Shown: positions 1-6,522 of the stretch, piece after piece
Layout of the letters: every line of letters begins with the position of its first letter
How positions within the stretch are numbered: position 1 is the first letter of the stretch
Made by a program: the position numbers and the translations under genes
Source of the DNA: Candidatus Hermodarchaeota archaeon
Lineage (GTDB): Archaea > Asgardarchaeota > Hermodarchaeia > Hermodarchaeales > Hermodarchaeaceae
Length of the DNA stretch: 18,648 nt
Direction of reading: 5' to 3'
NCBI GenBank assembly: GCA_016840595.1
Contig: JAEOSA010000012.1
Span: forward strand, 1 to 18,648
Notes under the pieces: generated by a model
What the model was told of the DNA's origin: nothing
Database searches by the model: none
Seen by the model: the letters and a program-made list of their open reading frames with translations, nothing else

Positions 1-437
1 GCAGGGTCGAGGTGGGTGGCGCGTTCGAAGCATTCGAGGGCTTCGGCTTGGCGTCCCACTTTGGAGAGTTCCATGCCATAGTCGTTCCAAGCCATAGCGA
101 ATTCTGGGTCGAGGTGGGTAGCATTCTCAAAGCATAGGAGGGCGTCTTGGGAGAGGCCCAGTTGGCTGAGGGCTTTACCTTTGCTGTTCCATGCGCGGGC
201 GTAGTCGGGGGAGAGGCCGATGGCTTTATCGAAGCTTTCGATGGCCGTGCGATATTTGCGGAGTTGGTAGAGGACGACGCCGCGGTTGTACCAGACGTTA
301 ACGCGTTGGGGTTCGGTTTCAAGGATCTTATTGAAGCATTCGAGTGCTTTAGCGTAATTACCGCGTCGGGTGTAGTTGACTCCTTTGTTGAATAAGGCAT
401 TAATATCGTCTTGGTCAGGAGTCGGTCGACTACGCAA
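1..437 (-). CDS. TPR repeat protein, 5' part only (3' end off window)
   Basis: The first 145 codons can be read on the minus strand. They hold about four tandem tetratricopeptide repeats (residues about 13-46, 47-80, 81-114 and 115-145+), each with the usual W/Y..G..L...G....A...(F/Y)..A..L.P pattern, for example AWNSKGKALSQLG and ALECFERATHLDP. TPR arrays are alpha-solenoid scaffolds that bind other proteins; no partner can be named here. No signal peptide or membrane helix is seen, so it is probably cytoplasmic. I place the start at the TTG at 437-435: a strong ribosome site (GGGAGGA) lies six bases upstream, and an in-frame TAG lies just above it. The codons are noticeably rich in C at the third position and the gene looks more GC-rich than its neighbours. 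Stretches coding for the motif ATHLDP repeat almost exactly at DNA level (about 4-17 and 108-121), suggesting recent repeat duplication. Confidence 0.85.
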   Translation of the reverse strand, partial: MRSRPTPDQDDINALFNKGVNYTRRGNYAKALECFNKILETEPQRVNVWYNRGVVLYQLRKYRTAIESFDKAIGLSPDYARAWNSKGKALSQLGLSQDALLCFENATHLDPEFAMAWNDYGMELSKVGRQAEALECFERATHLDP

Positions 438-443
438 AATGAA

Positions 444-450
444 TCCTCCC
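444..450 (-). promoter_or_regulatory. Ribosome binding site of the TPR gene
   Basis: GGGAGGA on the minus strand, six bases before the TTG codon at 437-435. It decides the non-ATG start of the TPR gene. Confidence 0.7.
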
Positions 451-522
451 GAATGATTGTGCTATTCTGTCTTTCAAGGCTAAAGCTGTTTGGATTATTG
501 AAAATTTCCTTTTATTCGGGTT

Positions 523-1413
523 TCACTTCGTGCTAAACGCTAGCTTCTCTAAGTCGTTACGCTTAGCTTTCAACAAACTTTTACAGCCGACACCTTGGAC
601 ATTGATGGCGCCAGCAGCATTACCCCATTTCGCTGCAAGTATAATATCGTCATTTTGGAGGTAGCTGGCGAGGAAGGCTCCGGCAAAGCTATCTCCAGCA
701 CCTGTTGCATCAACTTCGTTGGAATGATAACTAGTCACGTGTTGTATATTGCCTTGGTGGTTGACCAAGCACCCGTCAGATCCTTGAGTGACGACGACAA
801 TGGGCACTAGTTTGCCCAAGTGTTCAATTGCCGTCTTAGGGTCGTCAAGTTGAGTGAGGAACATCGCTTCGACAGAGTTCAGAAAGAGAATGTCCAGAAA
901 AGGGATTTGGGGTATAATCTCGTTACGGAGTGTTTTCGCTTGATGAAATATGGTGGTCATACTGAGGAGCTTGTTTTTTCCCTTCACTCGTTTTATCAAG
1001 GAGCGTTGGAGGTGTGGGGGGAGTATGCCTAAGTGGACGGCTCGCGTTTTTTTAATGCGATCAGAGAATGCGCGAAAGGAGAGTTGGTTGCCGATACCAA
1101 AATGGAGTTGGTAGCTGTTCATCGTTCCATTCTTGCCGAAATCTGCCCAAAAGTGGGATGATCGCCCAGGTTTTCGACGAACTCCAGATAGGTCGATTCC
1201 TTTAGATTCTAGCATTTGCAGGAATTTTGGGGGAAAGTCATTGCCAATTGTTGAGACTATGGCTACTTTGCTACCGAGTGTTGCAGCGGCTATAGCTACA
1301 TGGGCGGCTGATCCACCGAGAACAGGCGTGGAGGGTGTGCCTTTGAAGGAGAGTTCGTCGATGGCAAGTTTTCCGGCAACTACTAGGTCAATGGTCACAG
1401 GTAAGCGAACCAA
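523..1413 (-). CDS. PfkB-family carbohydrate kinase (ribokinase-like)
   Basis: A 296-residue cytoplasmic kinase of the ribokinase/PfkB family, which phosphorylates a sugar or nucleoside hydroxyl using ATP. The N-terminal family signature is seen at about residues 33-47 (GGSAAHVAIAAATLG) and the C-terminal signature at 235-247 (DATGAGDSFAGAF), where D241 is the expected catalytic base and GAG forms the anion hole. An NxxE motif (NSVE, 179-182) that binds Mg-phosphate is present, as is the TQGSDG turn near 209. The substrate cannot be told. The histidine in GGSAAHVA stands where asparagine is usual in many members. The start given is TTG with no ribosome site. A GTG at 1398-1396 gives a start closer to the usual family N-terminus, and lies about 25 bases below a TATA-like box, so a leaderless GTG start is possible. 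It lies 85 bases upstream of the TPR gene on the same strand. Confidence 0.88.
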   Translation of the reverse strand: MVRLPVTIDLVVAGKLAIDELSFKGTPSTPVLGGSAAHVAIAAATLGSKVAIVSTIGNDFPPKFLQMLESKGIDLSGVRRKPGRSSHFWADFGKNGTMNSYQLHFGIGNQLSFRAFSDRIKKTRAVHLGILPPHLQRSLIKRVKGKNKLLSMTTIFHQAKTLRNEIIPQIPFLDILFLNSVEAMFLTQLDDPKTAIEHLGKLVPIVVVTQGSDGCLVNHQGNIQHVTSYHSNEVDATGAGDSFAGAFLASYLQNDDIILAAKWGNAAGAINVQGVGCKSLLKAKRNDLEKLAFSTK

Positions 1414-1418
1414 GTATT

Positions 1419-1429
1419 GAATTATAAGA
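1419..1429 (-). promoter_or_regulatory. Candidate TATA box for the PfkB-family kinase
   Basis: The minus strand reads CTCTTATAATTC here, a TATA-like element. Its centre is about 25 bases upstream of the in-frame GTG at 1398-1396, the distance expected for an archaeal promoter driving a leaderless message. This is inferred from position and base content only. The rest of the 1414-1527 gap shows nothing I can name. Confidence 0.3.
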
Positions 1430-1527
1430 GCTTTACCATTATTGGATAGATGTGTGGTTCCTTTGGTTTAGAATCGATATCATTCCACGTGTGACTGACT
1501 ACTGATTCAATTCCGTGGATTCGCGTT

Positions 1528-2757
1528 TTATCGTCGAAAACGACGGTAAGCGAAGAGAACTATCACACTGAGAATGATGATTATGGTCGTACCAAGTGCA
1601 ACAGCGATAATAATTTCCTCAGTTGATGGACCTGGCGGGATCGGAAATTGTCCTGCGGCAGGTAAGATGTAGTTTGCCAAATAATAGTAATCTTCAATGA
1701 TGCTCGAGTCGGCGGTGAAGACGACAACCATGTCTAGATCGGGAAAGACGTAGATGAACTGACCAAGATATCCTCGGGCGGAGTAACAAGCGGTTAGGGG
1801 TGTTGTAATGGGAGGATGGACCCACCATTGGTAGCCATAACCCCAATCTCCTCCGACCGTCACATGAAATTGACTAGCGGTAGCTACATACTCAGCTGGT
1901 ACGATTTGTTCTCCGTCCCATGTGCCATTGTGCAGGTAGAGAAAACCGAGTTTGGCCATGTCTCGAGGAAGGATAACAAGGGATGAGCCGCCGTTGTTAT
2001 TACCTTGTGAATCACGGGCCCAGGCATAATCAGTTATTCCAAGTGGTCCGAAAAGATACATTTCGGCGAATTCTAAGGCGGTCATGTTGGTGGCTTGGGT
2101 GAGAATGGCAGAAAGTAAGTGAGATCCACCCGTGTTATACACCCAAGTTTCCCCTGGGGCATATTGCATCGGTCGGTTGATGACAAATTCTACCCAGTTA
2201 TCACTTTCAATCATTTGTCGCCAATCGTTTTCAGGGTGTTGGTAGGGACGGGACCATTCATCCCAAGGGAGCCCAGAGGTCATCGTTAAGAGATGTTCGA
2301 CGGTGATAGCTTGTTTCCTGGAATCAAGATTTTGAATAGTCATGTTGGGGAAGAAATCGATGAGATAGTCATCGAGGTTTAGATATCCTTCATCGATAGC
2401 TATTCCAATCAAGGTGGATGTGAAACTTTTAGTGCAAGAATAGATATTCCGCGTGTCGTTTTCTCCCATTCCGAAGTTGGGGTTGTAGTAAGCTGCATGA
2501 ACGAGATATCCATTTTTGATGACCAATGCGGATACAATCGGATTCCCTAAATAGGCTTCATCGATGTAATCATCTAGGGCAGTCAAATACGTTGAGTCCA
2601 TTCCTTGGTCTTCCGGAGTTGAGGTTTGCCAGTTGTCAGTGGGCCAATAATCTGGCATCTTGGCAGTCGTGAATACCATCGAGTGGGTGGGGATAATCAT
2701 CAAAGAAAGAAGCACCACATGTAGCAATATCAAAAGGAAAAGTCGAATTCTTGTCAT
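1528..2757 (-). CDS. Secreted, membrane-anchored serine hydrolase of the beta-lactamase (class C/CubicO) fold
   Basis: About 409 residues. Numbering from a TTG three codons upstream (2766), a hydrophobic N-terminal segment spans about 8-30 (signal peptide or anchor). The catalytic domain follows with the S-x-x-K motif S110-C-T-K113, the tyrosine motif in WVYNTGGSHLL (Y210), and the third-motif region GYLGQFIYVFPDLD near 332-345. The protein ends with a membrane helix (about 384-406) and the basic tail YRRFRR. This layout resembles the 6-aminohexanoate hydrolase/esterase group of the family more than true beta-lactamases; the substrate is unknown. The active domain should face outside the cell. 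I prefer the ATG at 2757-2755; the upstream TTG has no better ribosome site. It is transcribed away from the two propeller genes across a shared gap and has the same signal plus C-terminal-anchor design as they do. Confidence 0.88.
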   Translation of the reverse strand: MTRIRLFLLILLHVVLLSLMIIPTHSMVFTTAKMPDYWPTDNWQTSTPEDQGMDSTYLTALDDYIDEAYLGNPIVSALVIKNGYLVHAAYYNPNFGMGENDTRNIYSCTKSFTSTLIGIAIDEGYLNLDDYLIDFFPNMTIQNLDSRKQAITVEHLLTMTSGLPWDEWSRPYQHPENDWRQMIESDNWVEFVINRPMQYAPGETWVYNTGGSHLLSAILTQATNMTALEFAEMYLFGPLGITDYAWARDSQGNNNGGSSLVILPRDMAKLGFLYLHNGTWDGEQIVPAEYVATASQFHVTVGGDWGYGYQWWVHPPITTPLTACYSARGYLGQFIYVFPDLDMVVVFTADSSIIEDYYYLANYILPAAGQFPIPPGPSTEEIIIAVALGTTIIIILSVIVLFAYRRFRR

Positions 2758-2766
2758 CCATCTCAA

Positions 2767-2785
2767 CTTACTGTAAGCTAGTAAG
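2767..2785. repeat. Operator-like repeats CTTAC / GTAAG before the hydrolase gene
   Basis: A perfect 11-base palindrome, CTTAC-T-GTAAG, at 2767-2777 is followed after three bases by another GTAAG (2781-2785). The block lies just upstream of the hydrolase start and downstream of its candidate TATA box, where a repressor would act. No known regulator motif is recognised. Confidence 0.3.
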
Positions 2786-2803
2786 TAGCATTGAAAAAAT
2801 CAT

Positions 2804-2815
2804 GGGTATAAACCC
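2804..2815 (-). promoter_or_regulatory. Candidate TATA box for the hydrolase gene, inside a GGGT/ACCC inverted repeat
   Basis: On the minus strand GGGTTTATACCC holds a TATA-like core flanked by a 4-base inverted repeat. A start of transcription about 25 bases downstream would leave a leader of about 20 bases before the ATG at 2757. The remaining divergent gap up to 3006 is AT-rich and should hold the plus-strand promoter too, but I cannot place that box. Confidence 0.35.
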
Positions 2816-3006
2816 ACGGGCACTATGAAGTTCGGAAAGTAGCTCCTACTTAAGTGAGTCCAGAGTAAATCGAACCCTGAGGTTCACTATTACACCATTG
2901 ATAGTTATTGTAAAATTAGCGATTAATATCATCAGCTACAGTGGATATCTGGTCGGATATGGGAATTCTCTTATTGGAGAGTGTCAACATTATGTTTGAT
3001 TAGAAA

Positions 3007-4377
3007 GTGGATGGTCAAGGATTGGCAAATTATTTTCAGAACCTCCGATCACCTAGAGTCTTTCTCATTCTGACCTTATTGATACTATTCTCTATCATTT
3101 CACCTGGATCTCTCTTATCTGCTAGTCCAACAATAAGAAGTAGTTTTAAACCTCACCAACAATATCGGTTTCAGAGGGATTTAGAGAACCTTGATCAGAG
3201 CTTGATTTGGAATCAAACCTACAATATGTCTCCGTATGATCGAGGGTATGCTATTGTGCAATGTCAGGGTGGTGGCTTCGCACTTTTTGGGGAAACCGAA
3301 GATAGTCAACTTCATACTGACTTATTGTTGATCCGAGTTGATTCCTTCGGAAATGTTCTGTGGAACTTGAGATATGATTATGATGGTAATGAGCAGGGGA
3401 TCGATTTTGTTGAATGTTTAGATGGTGGGTTTGCACTGGTAGGGTATAAACCGGGTGAGATGTTCCTTGTTCGGACGAATTCTATGGGAACTCCGCAGTG
3501 GTACCAAACTTTTGATTCAATTCCCTCGTGTATTGGTGCTTCGATAGTTCATTGCTATACTGGCGGTTTTGCAATTTTATGTAATGTTTATAATGAGGAG
3601 ACCTTGTTGCTGAGGCTTGACGAAGAAGGCGTACTTTTATGGTTTAAGATTTATGAAACAACTCTGTATGATCAGGGTGATACTCTTGTTGAATGTCATG
3701 ATGGCGGGTTTGCGTTTACGGGAACATCAGATAATGCAAATACGCCTGATGTTATGCTGTTTCGCACCGATGCAGAGGGGAATTTACTGTGGAACCAAAC
3801 CTATGGTACCAGAGGATATTATATGGGATTAGGATTAGTGGAATGTGAGGATGGCGGGTTTGCGTTTACGGGGTATATTCAGGAGTGGGGTAGCAGTGGT
3901 AGCTTCATATGGTTGGTACGAACCGATGCGATTGGTGTATTGATGTGGAATCACACTTATGGTGATGGCTTTGGTCACTCCATTCTTCAAACAAGATTAG
4001 GCGCATTTGCCATCACAGGTTCAATCTCAGGTGTAATTACAAGTTATTCTGATGTCGTGTTTTACGTGATTAATTCCTCTGGTCAACTTATTCTTAACTG
4101 GAGATTAGGAGGACCGTATTCTCAGGTTGGTAATTCCATTATCGAATGTCATGATGGAGGATTCGCTATTGTTGGTCAAGCGTACGATCAGCTGTTTTTT
4201 TCAGACGTGTTGATGATACGCATTCCAGGAGTAGAAGGGCAGAATCTATTTCAAAGAATCCAATGGTATGGTGTTGTGATTGTTCTACCGATTCTTGTAA
4301 GTGTCATCATTGTCATCTTGACAATTTGGGTGTTCAAATCGAAAAACGCCAGCTTACATAAAAAGAAACTATCGTAA
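3007..4377 (+). CDS. Surface seven-repeat beta-propeller protein with C-terminal anchor (copy 1)
   Basis: 456 residues. A hydrophobic N-terminal segment (about 18-38) is a signal peptide or anchor. Residues about 66-408 hold seven repeats of about 48-50 residues; each contains a (D)GGFAxxG core (near 89, 140, 187, 233, 283, 332, 384), then D-x-x-L-x-R-x-D-x-x-G and L-W-N-x-T-Y. Seven units and the split of one unit between both ends suggest a closed seven-bladed propeller; the layout resembles SBBP-type propeller repeats. A membrane helix (about 422-441) and the basic tail FKSKNASLHKKKLS anchor the C-terminus, so the propeller should lie outside. No catalytic residues are recognised; ligand or partner binding is likely. 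The GTG start has only a weak ribosome site; an ATG in the same frame at 2992 is separated from it by a TAG. The next gene is a paralog. The coding strand is G/T-rich, unlike most neighbours. Confidence 0.85.
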   Translation: MDGQGLANYFQNLRSPRVFLILTLLILFSIISPGSLLSASPTIRSSFKPHQQYRFQRDLENLDQSLIWNQTYNMSPYDRGYAIVQCQGGGFALFGETEDSQLHTDLLLIRVDSFGNVLWNLRYDYDGNEQGIDFVECLDGGFALVGYKPGEMFLVRTNSMGTPQWYQTFDSIPSCIGASIVHCYTGGFAILCNVYNEETLLLRLDEEGVLLWFKIYETTLYDQGDTLVECHDGGFAFTGTSDNANTPDVMLFRTDAEGNLLWNQTYGTRGYYMGLGLVECEDGGFAFTGYIQEWGSSGSFIWLVRTDAIGVLMWNHTYGDGFGHSILQTRLGAFAITGSISGVITSYSDVVFYVINSSGQLILNWRLGGPYSQVGNSIIECHDGGFAIVGQAYDQLFFSDVLMIRIPGVEGQNLFQRIQWYGVVIVLPILVSVIIVILTIWVFKSKNASLHKKKLS

Positions 4378-4436
4378 CATTTTCTCATAATGAAAAAGGA
4401 ATTTTCTTATGGATATTAGGGAACTATAGAAATGAT

Positions 4437-5810
4437 TTGGGTGTGGATGGTTTGAAATTGTCCAAGAATGGTCAACGACCTTGTTGTATCATGGTGTTTC
4501 CCCTCTTTCTTTTACTGATTTTATTTCCAGTCGCTAGTCAAACATGTTTTCTCTCTTTGAATTATAATTTCAAAGCTGGTCATAAGGGTAGTAATCAGTC
4601 TCTATTACAGATCAATTCGCTGGATTTTGATTCAAGTTTGATATGGAATCGAACCTATAGTCGATCTACGTATGATCGGGGATATGGTATTGTGGAGTGC
4701 CGAGATGGGGGATTTGCGATTATCGGTGAAACGCGTCAGGAGGGAGTTGAATTCCGTTCTGATGTTTGGTTGTTGCGTGTGGATGAAACGGGGACGCTGC
4801 TTTGGAACACTACCTTTGGGAGTGTTGATGATGAACGGGGATATGATATCGTTGAAAGACAGAATGGCGGATTTGCGTTTGTGGGTATCCGTGACGGGGA
4901 TTTGTACTTCGTTGAGACAAATTTGGCGGGTGTTCATGTTCGAAGCCGTACCATTTATGCGGGAGGAGTGAGTCTTGGGTTTTCCATTGTTGCTTGCAAC
5001 ACCTCAGGATATGCACTTCTTGGAATGATCTCATATAATCAGACTTGGTTGGTCCGGATGAATCCATTGAACTTGATTCTTTGGAACCAAACTTATGATT
5101 TGGTACTGTTTGAGGGAAGTGATGCCCTGGTTGAGTGTCAGGATGGTGGATTTGCATTTACAGGAACTTCGAATTACCTTACTACTCCTGATGTCATGTT
5201 GGTTCGTACGGATATGAATGGAACGGTGTTATGGAATCAAACTTACGGAGGGAGTGGAGATTATTTCAGTCAAGGTTTAGTAGAATGTGAGGATGGAGGA
5301 TTTGCGTTTGCAGGCGCGAAACGCGAGTATGGCGAATTAGAGTTTAACATCTGGTTGGTTCGAACTGATTCATATGGTGAAATGATATGGAATACCACCT
5401 ATGGGGATAACGAGGAATATGGAATCGCTAACGCCCTTGTTAAGACAAGTGCGGGTGGCTTTGCTTTGACTGGATTTGAGGATTCGTTTGCGGGTTGGTA
5501 TGAAGTTGTGTTTTTGGTGACTGATCCTTCTGGTGAAACTCTTATCAATAGTAGGTTAGGTAGCATTGTAGCAGAGGTAGGACATTCTATCGTTGAATGT
5601 CGGGATGCTGGGTTTGCAATTGTTGGTGAGATTTTTAATTTCGCATATACGTATGGAGTGTTAATAATTCGGATTCTTGGTCCACCGAATCCATCCAGAA
5701 TTTTGTGGTTAGAACTTGCCCTTTGGCTTCCAATAGTTGTGAGTGCTGTAATTGTTGTGTTGACAATTTGGTTGCTCAGGTCGAAAAATCGGGCTGCAAA
5801 GAAGCTGTAG
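4437..5810 (+). CDS. Surface seven-repeat beta-propeller protein with C-terminal anchor (copy 2)
   Basis: 457 residues, paralogous to the gene just upstream along its whole length: hydrophobic N-terminus (about 16-41), seven repeats (about 70-410; cores RDGGFAIIG, QNGGFAFVG, NTSGYALLG, QDGGFAFTG, EDGGFAFAG, SAGGFALTG, RDAGFAIVG), then a C-terminal membrane helix (about 429-447) and the tail RSKNRAAKKL. The helix is strongly conserved with copy 1 (LTIW followed by two residues and [KR]SKN). Five of the blade ends carry an N-x-T glycosylation sequon in the WNxTY motif. The start given is TTG; a GTG two codons later (4443) begins GTG GAT GGT exactly as in copy 1 and may be the true start. The 59-base gap and same strand suggest co-transcription. 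A tandem gene duplication is the simplest origin. Function unknown; extracellular binding is inferred. Confidence 0.85.
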   Translation: MGVDGLKLSKNGQRPCCIMVFPLFLLLILFPVASQTCFLSLNYNFKAGHKGSNQSLLQINSLDFDSSLIWNRTYSRSTYDRGYGIVECRDGGFAIIGETRQEGVEFRSDVWLLRVDETGTLLWNTTFGSVDDERGYDIVERQNGGFAFVGIRDGDLYFVETNLAGVHVRSRTIYAGGVSLGFSIVACNTSGYALLGMISYNQTWLVRMNPLNLILWNQTYDLVLFEGSDALVECQDGGFAFTGTSNYLTTPDVMLVRTDMNGTVLWNQTYGGSGDYFSQGLVECEDGGFAFAGAKREYGELEFNIWLVRTDSYGEMIWNTTYGDNEEYGIANALVKTSAGGFALTGFEDSFAGWYEVVFLVTDPSGETLINSRLGSIVAEVGHSIVECRDAGFAIVGEIFNFAYTYGVLIIRILGPPNPSRILWLELALWLPIVVSAVIVVLTIWLLRSKNRAAKKL

Positions 5811-5883
5811 CAGTCAATCTTAAATCTATGGATTACCTCGGAGATAAAATGAGAACGATTTCAATCAGTTAAGGTGTATGAAG

Positions 5884-6516
5884 ATGCCGATTGGCGATTG
5901 GTATATTCCGGAAGGAAAACTCGGTAAAAACTTGATGAAATTAATTCCTGGTGAGGATACTATCATTTACACATCGGCAGTGTTAGTTGAAACTGGGGAT
6001 GAACTCCGTGGCCATATGGTCAAAGTAGGAAAGGTAGCCATCACTAACCGTGGTGTTGCGTTTTTTGCCAAACGGAAGGGCTTAACCGGTGGAATCCTCG
6101 CGTTCCGTGGAGGACCTTTTCAAGAATACATTCGCTATGACCAGATTGAAAAAATTGAGAGTAAAGGAGAACGCGTAACCATTCGGATTGCCCCTGATAT
6201 TGATTCCGAAGACAAAGAAGGGAAATGGTATGAACTAATTGTAGCTCAGTCCAAGCCTTACGAGAAGAAGAAAGCCTTTGATCGACGGAAAAAACAATTC
6301 AGCGCAGTGCTAGAACACGCGATGTATCGCTATCGAACGGGTCAAGCAAAACCGGACCTTCCGAAGAAGAGGAAACATCCTGCTGTTGCGGTACGCGCTA
6401 CTCCGAAACGTACTAGGAGGCGTCGTGTTCAATACTGTCCGAAGTGTGGCGCGTTTTTAGAAGAGCCTGAGGCATTTTGTGAGAGTTGCGGAGCGCCCCT
6501 CCAACCACCGGAATAG
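5884..6516 (+). CDS. PH/GRAM-like domain protein with C-terminal zinc ribbon
   Basis: About 210 residues. Numbering from the ATG at 5878, residues about 22-150 show the pattern of a PH-like/GRAM fold: GEDTIIYTS, then VAITNRGVAFFAKRKG, then IRYDQIEKIESKGE.VTIRI and WYELIV, ending in a helix (AFDRRKKQFSAVLEHAM). In known families this fold binds lipids or proteins at membranes. A basic linker (PKKRKHP..PKRTRRRR) leads to a zinc ribbon with C187, C190, C201 and C204 (CX2CX10CX2C). No membrane helix is seen. I prefer the ATG at 5884 because AAGGTG lies seven bases upstream of it; the ATG at 5878 is too close. The gene follows the propeller pair by about 70 bases and converges on the small GTPase gene with a six-base gap. 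The fold call is by pattern only; the zinc ribbon is firm. Confidence 0.75.
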   Translation: MPIGDWYIPEGKLGKNLMKLIPGEDTIIYTSAVLVETGDELRGHMVKVGKVAITNRGVAFFAKRKGLTGGILAFRGGPFQEYIRYDQIEKIESKGERVTIRIAPDIDSEDKEGKWYELIVAQSKPYEKKKAFDRRKKQFSAVLEHAMYRYRTGQAKPDLPKKRKHPAVAVRATPKRTRRRRVQYCPKCGAFLEEPEAFCESCGAPLQPPE

Positions 6517-6522
6517 TTATGG

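Noticed and set aside
147..395. Open frame on the plus strand inside the left-edge TPR gene
   Set aside because: The minus strand gives four clear TPR units with a ribosome site; the plus frame has no domain pattern and is a shadow.
1528..2757. Antibiotic-resistance beta-lactamase
   Set aside because: The SxxK and tyrosine motifs fit the broad class C/CubicO hydrolase family, but the surrounding motifs resemble esterase or amide hydrolase members, and the protein is anchored in an archaeal surface-protein context.
2872..2885. GAACC-CTGA-GGTTC inverted repeat with a tRNA-like GGTTCGA on the minus strand
   Set aside because: No other tRNA arms can be fitted; a short hairpin in an AT-rich promoter gap is not enough to call an RNA gene or terminator.
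2992..3010. Amber (pyrrolysine-type) readthrough extending the first propeller protein upstream
   Set aside because: TAG ends other genes in this window, at 5810 and 6516, so it acts as a normal stop; the extension would add only five residues.
4390..4464. Short ORFs in and across the gap between the two propeller genes
   Set aside because: At most nine codons, no convincing ribosome sites, and overlap with the start of the second propeller gene in another frame.
3007..5810. Interpreting the repeated DNA in the propeller genes as a CRISPR or mobile repeat
   Set aside because: The repeats are diverged, in frame and about 150 bases long, as expected for protein blades.
5828..5872. 14-codon ORF between the second propeller gene and the PH-like gene
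   Set aside because: No ribosome site and no protein-like composition; its stop merely overlaps the ribosome site of the next gene.
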